Program-made: the position numbers and the translations under genes | NCBI GenBank assembly: GCA_017854855.1 | Contig: JAFMGZ010000023.1 | Coordinates: 1 to 52,696, forward strand | Reading direction: 5' to 3' | From: Sulfitobacter sp. | GTDB lineage: Bacteria; Pseudomonadota; Alphaproteobacteria; Rhodobacterales; Rhodobacteraceae | Length of the DNA: 52,696 nucleotides | The notes under the pieces: model-generated | Told to the model about the DNA's origin: nothing | Seen by the model: the letters and a program-made list of their open reading frames with translations, nothing else | The model's database searches: none | In this document: positions 23,738 to 32,035 of the stretch, in pieces | Position numbering within the stretch: position 1 is the first letter of the stretch | Layout of the letters: each line of letters begins with the position of its first letter

Positions 23738-25808
23738 TGTTCTGACCTCCCGGTCCTGTTTGCGGCCTTGGCAGGTTGCCTCCGGGCTGGGTGCGCTGGG
23801 CCAGTTGCTCCAGCACCTGCTGGCGGTACCCGAACATGGAAATATTGCCATCCGCCAACAGCATGATCTTGTCCACGACACTCAGGATTGATGGCTTTTG
23901 CGTGATCACCACCACCGTAATGTCATTTTCACCGGCGTGTTTGATGGCATTCGCCAAGGCGCGATCCCCGGCGGTATCGAGGTTGGAGTTGGGCTCGTCC
24001 AGAACCAGAAGGCTGGGATTGCCAAAGAATGCGCGCGCCAGAGCGATACGTTGTTTTTGCCCCCCCGACAGCGGCGAGCCATCGGCCTGAACCATCGTTT
24101 CATAACCATGCGGCAACATCGCGATCATGTTGTGAACATCCGCCAGAACCGCCGCGCGGTGAATGTCTTCGTCTTTGGCGTCTGACCGCATGCGCGCGAT
24201 ATTCGCCTTGATCGACCCCGGAAAGAGCTGCACATCCTGCGGGACATAGCCGATGTTCTCGCCCAATTGGCGGCTGTCCCAGTTGCGCAGGTCCATCAGA
24301 TCAAGCCTGACATTGCCGGATGTCGGCAGGATTGAACCCACCAGCATCTTGCCCAGCGTCGTCTTGCCAGCCCCCGAGTTTCCGATAACCCCCAGCGACT
24401 CGCCGGGGTTCAGCGAAAAGGTCACCCCGTTCAAAATCACCTGCTTGGTGCCGGGGGGCACATACAAAAGCCGCTCTACGTTCAGCCGCCCCTTGGGATC
24501 GGGCAAGACCAGCTTTTCAAAACGCTGCACCGAATTATGCATCAGCGCGCTGACCCGCCCAAATGCGGCCCGCGACAGAATAAAGCCGTTCCACCCCTCG
24601 ATGGAGCCCTCAATCGGGGCAAGGGCACGACCGGCGATGATCGAGGCGGCAATCACCATACCGCCTGTGATTTCGCCCTGAATGGCCAGGAATGCCCCCC
24701 ATCCCAGCATCCCGATCTGGGTCAGCAGGCGCGTCGCGCGTGACACCGCAGCCCAGGCGATGTTGCGGTCTTGGGCCTTGACCTGCGCCCGCAGCGAATC
24801 TGCGGTGTCTCGGCCCCAGATTTCGACAGCTTCGGGAACCATGGCCAGCGCATTGATGATCTGACTGTTGCGCGACATTGAATCGAGATGCATGTTCGCT
24901 TTGCTTTGGGCCAGATTGGCCTTGGCGAAGGGCTTGTGGGTCACCTTTTGGTTGATGATCGCAATCACCATCAAAACCAGCGCGGTGGTCACCACGATGA
25001 CGCCCAGATGCGGATGGACCAAAAAGATCGCAAAAATGAACAGTGGCGCAAAGGGGACGTCGAGAAACGAAATAAGCGTGCCCGATGTCAGAAAACCGCG
25101 CAATTGCTGCAGATCGCCCAGCGTCTGATATTGGCGGCCGTTGTCATGCAAGGATGAATGCGCCGCAGCACTGAGAACCGGTGCCCCCAGTCTGACCGCC
25201 ACTTCGACCGCCGTGCGCATCAAGATAAAGCGGCGGACGGCGTCAAAGACCGCCTGCGCCACCACGGCCCCCACAATCACCGTCGTCAACATCACCAGCG
25301 TATCCAGCGACCGGCTGGTCAGAACCCGGTCCGAGATCTGGAAAAGGTAGATCGGGATTGCCAGGACCAGCAGATTTGTCGCGCAGGTCAGCAGCATCAC
25401 AAAGCCAAGGTTGCGTTTCACCACCCGCGTGCCGGTGTGCAGCTGCTGGACGAACTGATCGGGGGCAGCGCGTTTGTGAAAATTGGGCGTGCCCCTGCTG
25501 TTGCCACCACCGCCGCCGCCACCGCCCTTGCCGCCGCCAGAGGCATCGGGTGGTTTGCCGCCACCACTTTGCTTTAGCATCGGGCCCGTGCTGCCTTCGA
25601 TCTGTTCGCCGCCCAGTCCCCGGGTATGCATCGGGTTATTGTCCGGCGTGGCTTTTGCTTGCGGTTTCATGCGTTGCTCATCCGTCAGCCGCAGGGCAGG
25701 CGCGGGTTTGGCGGCCGCGTTTGTATCCGGGGCAGATGCCGCATCAGGGCCGTTCTTGCGGCCAGCGCGCAGGCTCTTGTCCAACGGCTCAGTCTCTGGG
25801 AAATCCAT
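23730..25808 (-). CDS. type I secretion ABC exporter with Gly-rich N-terminal extension (PrtD/PrsD-like)
   Basis: 692 residues, about 110 more than usual PrtD/PrsD exporters. Residues 1-105 are a disordered Ala/Pro/Gly-rich extension with a poly-glycine run at about 92-102, without peptidase C39 features. Six membrane helices follow (about 135-430), then the ATPase: Walker A GNSGAGKTT, signature LSGGQKQR and Walker B LLVLDEPNSNLD. It exports unfolded protein in one step. The extension may bind cargo. It starts 16 bases after the 662-residue protein gene, so all are in one operon. Confidence 0.92.
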   Translation of the reverse strand: MDFPETEPLDKSLRAGRKNGPDAASAPDTNAAAKPAPALRLTDEQRMKPQAKATPDNNPMHTRGLGGEQIEGSTGPMLKQSGGGKPPDASGGGKGGGGGGGGNSRGTPNFHKRAAPDQFVQQLHTGTRVVKRNLGFVMLLTCATNLLVLAIPIYLFQISDRVLTSRSLDTLVMLTTVIVGAVVAQAVFDAVRRFILMRTAVEVAVRLGAPVLSAAAHSSLHDNGRQYQTLGDLQQLRGFLTSGTLISFLDVPFAPLFIFAIFLVHPHLGVIVVTTALVLMVIAIINQKVTHKPFAKANLAQSKANMHLDSMSRNSQIINALAMVPEAVEIWGRDTADSLRAQVKAQDRNIAWAAVSRATRLLTQIGMLGWGAFLAIQGEITGGMVIAASIIAGRALAPIEGSIEGWNGFILSRAAFGRVSALMHNSVQRFEKLVLPDPKGRLNVERLLYVPPGTKQVILNGVTFSLNPGESLGVIGNSGAGKTTLGKMLVGSILPTSGNVRLDLMDLRNWDSRQLGENIGYVPQDVQLFPGSIKANIARMRSDAKDEDIHRAAVLADVHNMIAMLPHGYETMVQADGSPLSGGQKQRIALARAFFGNPSLLVLDEPNSNLDTAGDRALANAIKHAGENDITVVVITQKPSILSVVDKIMLLADGNISMFGYRQQVLEQLAQRTQPGGNLPRPQTGPGGQNNV

Positions 25809-25824
25809 GAAATCGGGTATCCTG

Positions 25825-27813
25825 TCAGGCTAGCATGACTTGCATCATGTCGGGGGTTGATACGTTTTCGGGGGCCGTTGGGGTGATCATCATGTCCATG
25901 TCGCCCATTTCGGGCATCAGCATATCCTCGGCCAGAAACACGACGGCCTCGGACAAAAGCGCAGGCATGCTGACCCCTAGCGGAGCCGCGTCAGTGCTGA
26001 TCAATTCGGCCTGATAGAGGGTCGCGTCATCATAGACATTGCCGTTCACGGCGACTGTTGAATCTATGCCAAAATTCTTGATGCTGGCGAGGTTGATCGT
26101 GGAGTTTGACCCGGTGGTTACTGAAGCGGTGCTGCCAAATGCCGTCTCAAAGGCGTTCATCGCCTGATGAACCTGATCAGAATCGCCCAGGATATTCGTC
26201 TGTTCGATCCAGTTCAGCGCCGTCATATCACCCTCGATAAAAAGAACGCGAAGGATTTCGGTTCCATCAAAAAGGCTGTTGTGTGCAACGGCCTCCTCTA
26301 TCGTTTCCCCACCTGCCGCGAGGTCCTTGCCTGCCTGCACAAAGCTGTCTTGCATGGCACCGTAGCTATCCACGCCCGTGTTGGTGATGCTGGCACCATT
26401 GAACAAAAGGTTGTCGCCGCCCTCAAAACCCGTCGTAAAAGTGACGTGGTCATTGTCGATCATAGTGTTGATCTGAGTGATCCAATTGACGGAAATCATG
26501 CTGCCGCCGATCATGATCAGGTCATAGCCAAACCCCAGTTCCGACAGGTCCGCCAGGTTGGTTGCGGTATTATCGCCCATGGCGATGAAGGTATTGGTGC
26601 TGTCAAATGTGATCTCGGCACGGTCATGATCGGTGATGAAATTATACTGCGAAATCTGATTGACGCAGACCAGGTCGCCCTCAATCTTGGTGACGACCCA
26701 ATTGTGGGGCAGATCCAAATCTTTGGCATCGGCGGCAGCTGGTTCGTTAATAGGCGCAGGTGTGGTCGGCTTGGCCGTCAGCGTGGCCGCGTTCATCACG
26801 GTCGAGTTGATGTTGCTGTTAACGCCGCCGGCGTCGTGATCAAAAAGGACGTTGATCTGTGAAATGACATTGAGGTCGACCACATCGCCCATCACCGAAA
26901 TGACCGGCGCATCGATCCACGCCGTGGAGATCAGAACCTCGTTGACCAGCGTGTTGGCACCGGTCACGACCGCATGGCCGTCTTGGATTTCATAAAGGGC
27001 ATCGCGGATCGGTGTCTCCAAACCTTCAAAGGGATCTGGCAAGGCATCGTCCGTATCCTCTGCACCGTCGGATTTGATTGCTGGCAGCAGGTCCCTGACG
27101 TTGGGGGCGGTGTCAGCGGTTTCCCCGTTGATGTGCAGGCCATAGGCATCGGCACCTGAAAGCATGGTCGCCGAAACCCCGGTCAAGGTGGGTATCTGTG
27201 CTGTCGTGATGCGTTGGTGCAATGCAATGGCATCCTGCGCTGCGGTTGCACCAGGTGTGATCATCGTCGCGCTGAGCGGTGCCGCGATGGCCGCTGTGAT
27301 GGTCTGATACTGCTGTAGTTCAGCCAGGAACACATCAGGATGGGTGAAAACGGTTTTGCCGTCCCCCAGCAGCAGCAAATCATCATCGTTCAGAAACGAT
27401 GTCTGATGCGTTATCGTGACAACGCTGCCTGCCGGCTCAAGTTGAAGCTGGGGCTTGGTATAGATTGGATATTGGGTCACCGCGCTCTCTTGGGTCTGGT
27501 TGGGCCAGTAGAGGGTTGCGGCGGTTGTGACATTGCCCACCGGATAGGATTGACTGTCAAAGGACGAACCCTGCGCTGTGCTGTGGGTATGGGTGACCAT
27601 CTTGTCGGAATAGCGAAGACCGGGGGTAAACCCCTCAAGGTCGTATTTCGATGTGAAGGTAATCTCTGCTGTGTCAAAAGAGCCGTATTCGGGATAGGAT
27701 GCTTTCAACGCCACGAATTTGTCATAGCTGGTCCGCATCCGGTCTTCTTCTACGGTGACGTGAAATATCCCGACCATATGGGCGACAATTTCGGTCATCT
27801 GATCCATTAACAT
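25825..27813 (-). CDS. large repeat protein, probable type I secretion cargo or partner
   Basis: 662 residues, no family recognised. No signal peptide. Four diverged repeats carry a core like GD-xxx-(L/V)N-x-I-x-Q-x-N-x-(I/L)-x-D-x-D: residues about 307-327 (DLNVISQINVLFDHD), 377-397 (CVNQISQYNFITDHD), 434-455 (SVNWITQINTMIDND) and 526-546 (ALNWIEQTNILGDSD), with a weak fifth near 588-608. The Asp-rich ends could bind calcium. RTX nonapeptides are absent. GAGG precedes the ATG. The last about 30 residues are Met/Asp-rich and hydrophobic, which could be an uncleaved C-terminal secretion signal. Immediately upstream of the exporter. Confidence 0.8.
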   Translation of the reverse strand: MLMDQMTEIVAHMVGIFHVTVEEDRMRTSYDKFVALKASYPEYGSFDTAEITFTSKYDLEGFTPGLRYSDKMVTHTHSTAQGSSFDSQSYPVGNVTTAATLYWPNQTQESAVTQYPIYTKPQLQLEPAGSVVTITHQTSFLNDDDLLLLGDGKTVFTHPDVFLAELQQYQTITAAIAAPLSATMITPGATAAQDAIALHQRITTAQIPTLTGVSATMLSGADAYGLHINGETADTAPNVRDLLPAIKSDGAEDTDDALPDPFEGLETPIRDALYEIQDGHAVVTGANTLVNEVLISTAWIDAPVISVMGDVVDLNVISQINVLFDHDAGGVNSNINSTVMNAATLTAKPTTPAPINEPAAADAKDLDLPHNWVVTKIEGDLVCVNQISQYNFITDHDRAEITFDSTNTFIAMGDNTATNLADLSELGFGYDLIMIGGSMISVNWITQINTMIDNDHVTFTTGFEGGDNLLFNGASITNTGVDSYGAMQDSFVQAGKDLAAGGETIEEAVAHNSLFDGTEILRVLFIEGDMTALNWIEQTNILGDSDQVHQAMNAFETAFGSTASVTTGSNSTINLASIKNFGIDSTVAVNGNVYDDATLYQAELISTDAAPLGVSMPALLSEAVVFLAEDMLMPEMGDMDMMITPTAPENVSTPDMMQVMLA

Positions 27814-27918
27814 CGCTGCCTCGCTTTGCGTGCAAAAGGGCTCTGTTGCGGCCCATTACTCTGGGTTCTGATTGAGAAACCTGCGATCGACGCTGAAATT
27901 ATTGTTTTTCAACAGTGC

Positions 27919-27947
27919 GTCTGGGCCCGGTTGTGCCGGGCCCAGAC
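27919..27947 (-). terminator. strong hairpin between the two secreted-protein genes
   Basis: GTCTGGGCCCGG pairs perfectly with CCGGGCCCAGAC over a 5-base loop, just after the stop of the low-complexity gene. On the minus strand no clean T-run follows, so it may only reduce read-through, giving far more of the first protein than of the exporter. Confidence 0.7.
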
Positions 27948-27960
27948 AATGTCCTGACGC

Positions 27961-29700
27961 TTATGCGCCGTCGCCGTCGTCGCCGATGTAGCTGGAGCTG
28001 AACGAGCCACCAACGACCGTCATATCGACAGTATTGCCCAGCACGTTTGCACCCTGAACGATGGTCTGGTTGAACGCAGATGTATCGATCTGCGATGCAG
28101 CGGAGGCAAAGGATTCACCGCTGACATACCCGTCGTCACCGTTTTGCGATCCCCACATCCCGGCGTTTCCGCCAGCACCGCCACCGCCAGCAAAGGCGTC
28201 ACCGCCGTCACCTGCCGTGCCACCGCCCGCTTGGGCTGCACCGACCATTGCCTGGCCGCCGTATCCGCCGCCGCTGTCGCCGCCCCATGCGTGACCGCCA
28301 TAGCCGTCACCGCCGCCGCCGCCGTAGGCTGCGTTGTCGCCGCCGTAGCCTGCAGTGCTGTTTGTAGCACCAGAGGTTGCCCCGGCATAACCACCGTCAC
28401 CGCTGTTGGCATTGCCAGACTGTGCCGATCCAGAGCCAGAGCCATTGCCGGTAGATGTGGCACCTGCGTTGGCACCGTCACCGCCTTCGCCGTAACCTGA
28501 GCCGTATCCGTCGGCATCTGCATCGGAATCAGCGTCGGTATCACCCGATCCGCCGCCGTGCCCACCATGCCCCATCTTGACAGGCATCTGATGACCGCCA
28601 TGACCACCGCCAGAGCCATCACTGTCGGCGTCGCTATCGGCGTCACCGAACCCGGCACCCATGCCGCCGCCATCACCAGCCCCGCCGCCGTCAGCATCGG
28701 CACCGGACATGCCGACACCCATACCAAGCGCCGCAGCCATGGATGTGGCGTTGCCGCCGTCACCGCCAGTGGCCTCGGCACCGGAAGCCGCGCTTCCATG
28801 GCCCATGCCAAAGCCCATGGCTGTTCCACTGGCACCTGCTGCACCGGCTCCGCCAGCAGCGTTTGCATTGCCTGCTGAACCGCCCGCACCACCGGTTGCA
28901 CCGGCATGGCCGCCATGGGCCAGACCACCGATCGCGCCACCACCATCAGCCTTGGCAGAACCTTCGCCTTTGCCGCCATCAGCGCCGGCAGAAATGCCGT
29001 CGTCTGCTTCAGCATGGCCACCGCTTGAGGTGTTGTTCTGGGTCAGTGAGCCGCTGTTTGACACATTTGACAGGTCGTCATTGTCGGTCAGCTTGTTGTA
29101 CTGCGAGTTTACGGTCGCTGAATCATTGCCAGCACCGTTCAGCGCATCATTCAGGATGTCCTGAATGTTCATGTCATCGCCGGGGCTGAAATTCATCGCG
29201 CCCTGCGACATCACGAAGTCACCAGCATTTGAGTTCGCCAAATCGATATCGGCAAAATCATCATCGGAAGGATCCCAACCGGTCATGTCCAGATCAATGC
29301 CAACAGACACAGAAGTGTCAGAGGTATTGGCGTTGCCGTTGGCATTGGTATTGGTGTTGCCATTGGCGTTGCTGTTCGTACTGCCATTGGAGTTCGAACT
29401 GGTGGTCATGCTGGAATTGGCGTTCTGGTTCTGACTGGCGTTCTGGTTCTGGCTGGCATTGTTGTTGCCGTTTTCGTTGCCATTGCCGTTGTCATTGCCG
29501 TTGGCATTGTCGTTACCCGACTGGTTGCCATTTTCATTGTCGTTGTCATTTGACGATGATTGTTCCTGACCCTGCGCCTGAAGCTGCGCCTGAAGTTCGG
29601 CCTGCTCTTGCGTTTGGTCCTGATCCTGGTCCTGATCTTGATCCTGGGTCTGATGGCTATGGCCACCCATTGGGAACATGTGATTTCTGTGTCCAGACAT
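27961..29700 (-). CDS. Asn/Gly/Asp-rich low-complexity protein, probable type I secreted surface or matrix protein
   Basis: 579 residues, no cysteine seen. In order: a His/Gln/Asp opening with (QD) repeats (about 17-30), a Gln/Ala helix, an Asn/Gly/Ser tract (about 50-126), a more ordered acidic segment (about 130-210) with SQYNKLTDNDD at 199-209, then about 300 residues of Gly/Ala/Asp/Ser silk-like sequence, and a C-terminal tail of normal composition (about 530-579) ending SSSYIGDDGDGA. No Sec signal. GGAGA precedes the ATG. It heads the operon that makes its likely exporter. Asp-Ser-Asp runs could bind calcium. No known family; adhesin, matrix or ice-active roles are all possible. Confidence 0.82.
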   Translation of the reverse strand: MSGHRNHMFPMGGHSHQTQDQDQDQDQDQTQEQAELQAQLQAQGQEQSSSNDNDNENGNQSGNDNANGNDNGNGNENGNNNASQNQNASQNQNANSSMTTSSNSNGSTNSNANGNTNTNANGNANTSDTSVSVGIDLDMTGWDPSDDDFADIDLANSNAGDFVMSQGAMNFSPGDDMNIQDILNDALNGAGNDSATVNSQYNKLTDNDDLSNVSNSGSLTQNNTSSGGHAEADDGISAGADGGKGEGSAKADGGGAIGGLAHGGHAGATGGAGGSAGNANAAGGAGAAGASGTAMGFGMGHGSAASGAEATGGDGGNATSMAAALGMGVGMSGADADGGGAGDGGGMGAGFGDADSDADSDGSGGGHGGHQMPVKMGHGGHGGGSGDTDADSDADADGYGSGYGEGGDGANAGATSTGNGSGSGSAQSGNANSGDGGYAGATSGATNSTAGYGGDNAAYGGGGGDGYGGHAWGGDSGGGYGGQAMVGAAQAGGGTAGDGGDAFAGGGGAGGNAGMWGSQNGDDGYVSGESFASAASQIDTSAFNQTIVQGANVLGNTVDMTVVGGSFSSSYIGDDGDGA

Positions 29701-30659
29701 TTTGGTATCTCCGTAAAAGTGATCTACGGGACCGCCATTCTATAAGATGCGACCAACGCGTAGATTCAGGTTTCAATTGAGTGATTTGGTTCGGGGGCTT
29801 TGAACGATGATCTGTGTTCAAATCTCACCCCGGCAGTGCTTGTATCTCTATGCTGTGTCCTCCGCGCTGTTTCAGGGCATTCACGGCATGCAAAAGGCCC
29901 GTCAGGCCCAGAGTTTTGCCGCGGCAAAGGTCGTCTCAGACGTCTGCCATCACGGTCATTCGTGACTGGTTCAGCTTCCTTGATTGCGGTGGCATCGGTA
30001 AGTTAGACATAGGATTTACGGGCGCGAAAATGGGGTTAACCATCTGTTCCGGATAGAGAAATTTGAATAATTTCTTAAGTGGACAAGCCCGATTTCGGGT
30101 CGTGGTTAGTAACTAGGGGTAGGCTTGGTGGCGCTTTCCACCGGGCTGACTATAGGGGCTAATCCTTGGGGGAAATCGGCACGAATTGATCCTATTCCGA
30201 AAGGCCTGCGGAATGCCCTTTGGCGTTGCAAGACGGTCGGGAAAATGGCGCAAAACGTGCTTTCGTCCCCATCGGTTTAAGGATCGGCGCGGTGCTTTTG
30301 TCAGGCAAAGATGCAGCGCGCGCTGATGGCTGCAGAATCAGATCGCATTTGAAATTGGCCCAAGCACTAAAAATCCAAATAAAATCATATGAATAGCCAA
30401 TGATTCGACCTTTGCAGGATGATCGGGTGCGATCCGGGGCATTCGCCATTCCACCCCTCCACACCAGCCAAGAAGCGGAGGCAAAAGATAGATAACTGTA
30501 GATCATTTGGTGAAAATAAGGCGAACATATCATAAACGCACTGCCTGAATTGACATCAATCAAGAGCGATGGGGGCAGGGCAAGTGAAACCTAAACGCGA
30601 AGATACTGCCTATGCTGCTGCTGATATGAACAATTTGATTAGGAAGGGGGATTCCTGCC
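29701..30659. other. 960-base region without a convincing gene
   Basis: This separates the divergent secretion operon and polysaccharide cluster. It must carry both promoters. Open frames (for example 30192-30563 minus) lack ribosome sites and family resemblance and one covers the FNR-type box at 30550. The part at about 30340-30420 is AT-rich. Small inverted repeats are present (CCCGATTTCGGG near 30090) but nothing identifiable as an RNA gene. Confidence 0.5.
30550..30563 (+). promoter_or_regulatory. FNR/FixK-type box
   Basis: TTGACATCAATCAA, nine of ten consensus bases, 97 bases before the LuxR-type regulator at 30660. Confidence 0.6.
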
Positions 30660-31388
30660 ATGGATGGGGACATTAAATCTGACACATCGATGATTACGGG
30701 CATTTTCGTTGGTGACGCACTGAGCTTTCCCGAAAGGGGGCTGCGCCTTGCTGAGGCGGAGATGGGGGTGGTCAAATGCATCCGCGTGGCGGGCGTGAAT
30801 GACCTGCTGTTCATGAGCGACGCCCGCTCAGAAACCGTGCGCCTGATTGCGGTGGATGAAACGATGCTGGATCGTCTGACACATGTGCTGCCCAGACTGC
30901 GCACGCAGTTTCCTCAGGCCAATATCGCACTGGCGTTTCGACATGTCGAAAAAGCCTGCGAGCTGATGGAAAAGATGCAGCACGAACCGTCATGGGGCCA
31001 GGTCGGGTTGTTGCCGATGAACCTGCACATAGATTGCTGGTTATCTGTCTTGCAGCTGCTGATCTCGGGGGAATACCTGATCCCCGCAGAGCTTTTGCAG
31101 CGCGAACAGCAACCGGCAGCCCAGCCGGATGCATCTGGCAGGGATGCATCGCCCGCAGCTGATGGGCCCGATGATGGAACCGATGTGCATCTGACCGCGC
31201 GCGAACTGCAAGTGCTGCAATCTGCTTCTGAAGGTAAACAGAACAAGATCATCGCAGACGAATTGAACCTGTCGCAACATACCATCAAGCTGCATATGCA
31301 TCACATCATCGCAAAGCTGCGGGTGCACAACCGCACCGAAGCCGCTGTCTGGTATCTTGGCCGATACGCGAATGGCCGGGGGAGGTAA
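30660..31388 (+). CDS. LuxR/NarL-type transcriptional regulator
   Basis: 242 residues. The C-terminal LuxR helix-turn-helix (about 175-235) reads LTARELQVLQSASEGKQNKIIADELNLSQHTIKLHMHHII, a textbook match. The N-terminal part (about 10-125) has the size of a receiver domain but lacks its acidic pocket and conserved Lys, so it is a degenerate receiver or other sensor (CsgD/VpsT-like layout). A Pro/Ala/Asp linker joins the two. It probably controls the polysaccharide genes that follow. GGAAGGGGG lies before the ATG. The FNR-type box upstream suggests oxygen-linked control. Confidence 0.85.
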   Translation: MDGDIKSDTSMITGIFVGDALSFPERGLRLAEAEMGVVKCIRVAGVNDLLFMSDARSETVRLIAVDETMLDRLTHVLPRLRTQFPQANIALAFRHVEKACELMEKMQHEPSWGQVGLLPMNLHIDCWLSVLQLLISGEYLIPAELLQREQQPAAQPDASGRDASPAADGPDDGTDVHLTARELQVLQSASEGKQNKIIADELNLSQHTIKLHMHHIIAKLRVHNRTEAAVWYLGRYANGRGR

Positions 31389-31390
31389 TC

Positions 31391-31891
31391 ATGCCCCAGG
31401 CTGGCCGGCCGATTGATTTTGATGCCTTCCTGCTGTTGATCGGCAAACTGAACTATACTTGGACCAACACCGAAAGCCTGCTTATCCATTTGATCGCCGG
31501 TCTGTCTGGCATGGACAAGGAAACCGCCACGGTGGTGTTCTTGACGCTGAACAGCACGCGCGCGCGGATTGATCTGGTCGACCGGCTATCCAAACTGGAC
31601 CGCGTCGCCCCGCAAGAGCGCGACCGCATCCTTTCCCTGACCAGCCAGATCAAGAAGCAATCGGGGCTGCGCAATCGGTATAATCATTGCATCTATGCCT
31701 TTGACACAGCCGGCTGCAATCCGCGGTCCATATTGATGCGGATTGCGGACCGCAAAGACCGTTTGATGATCGGTCAGGTAAACGATCTGGACGCCGCAGC
31801 CGCGCAGGATGTTCAAGAGGCAATCAACGAACTGGCTGCCATTAATCGCCATATATGGCAGACGGTTAGCGACTTTGGCTATCCCGAATGA
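31391..31891 (+). CDS. protein of unknown function in the polysaccharide cluster
   Basis: 166 residues, soluble, mostly helical (GKLNYTWTNTESLLIHLIAGL, RILSLTSQIKKQSGLRNRYNHCIYAFD). I recognise no family with certainty. The helix followed by R-N-x-Y-N-H is loosely like HEPN/C2405-type helical proteins, but the R-x4-6-H motif is not clean. It starts two bases after the LuxR gene and is certainly co-transcribed with it. It may be a small regulatory or structural partner. Confidence 0.75.
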   Translation: MPQAGRPIDFDAFLLLIGKLNYTWTNTESLLIHLIAGLSGMDKETATVVFLTLNSTRARIDLVDRLSKLDRVAPQERDRILSLTSQIKKQSGLRNRYNHCIYAFDTAGCNPRSILMRIADRKDRLMIGQVNDLDAAAAQDVQEAINELAAINRHIWQTVSDFGYPE

Positions 31892-32035
31892 TCACGTGGC
31901 TAACCCTATTTCTAGCTTACAGCACCCCAATCCGAAACCTAATTTCAAACTGAACCTAAAGGCAATCTTGAGCGCAGCAATGCGGCGCGGGTTGCCGGTT
32001 AGGGGGTCTATTCAGACCGTTTGAAAGGGGACATC

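Noticed and set aside
26167..26862. 231-codon plus-strand frame inside the 662-residue protein gene
   Set aside because: It is antisense to the repeat region. Its apparent repeats only mirror those of the real gene.
25825..27813. curlin repeats
   Set aside because: The Q-x-N spacing recalls curli repeats, but the S-x5-Q-x-G-x2-N-x-A-x3-Q pattern is not met and the repeats are too far apart.
28020..29021. alternative frames of 77-333 codons within the low-complexity gene, both strands
   Set aside because: They come from the repetitive GC-rich sequence. The chosen frame has a ribosome site, a sensible start, a non-repetitive acidic segment and C-terminal tail, and operon position.
27961..29700. 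RTX calcium-binding nonapeptides
   Set aside because: Searched for GGxGxDxUx in both cargo candidates. Gly/Asp-rich parts exist but the ordered nonapeptide does not.
30192..30563. 123-codon minus-strand frame
   Set aside because: It lacks a ribosome site and any family resemblance, and covers the FNR-type box at 30550. Codon and residue use looks random.
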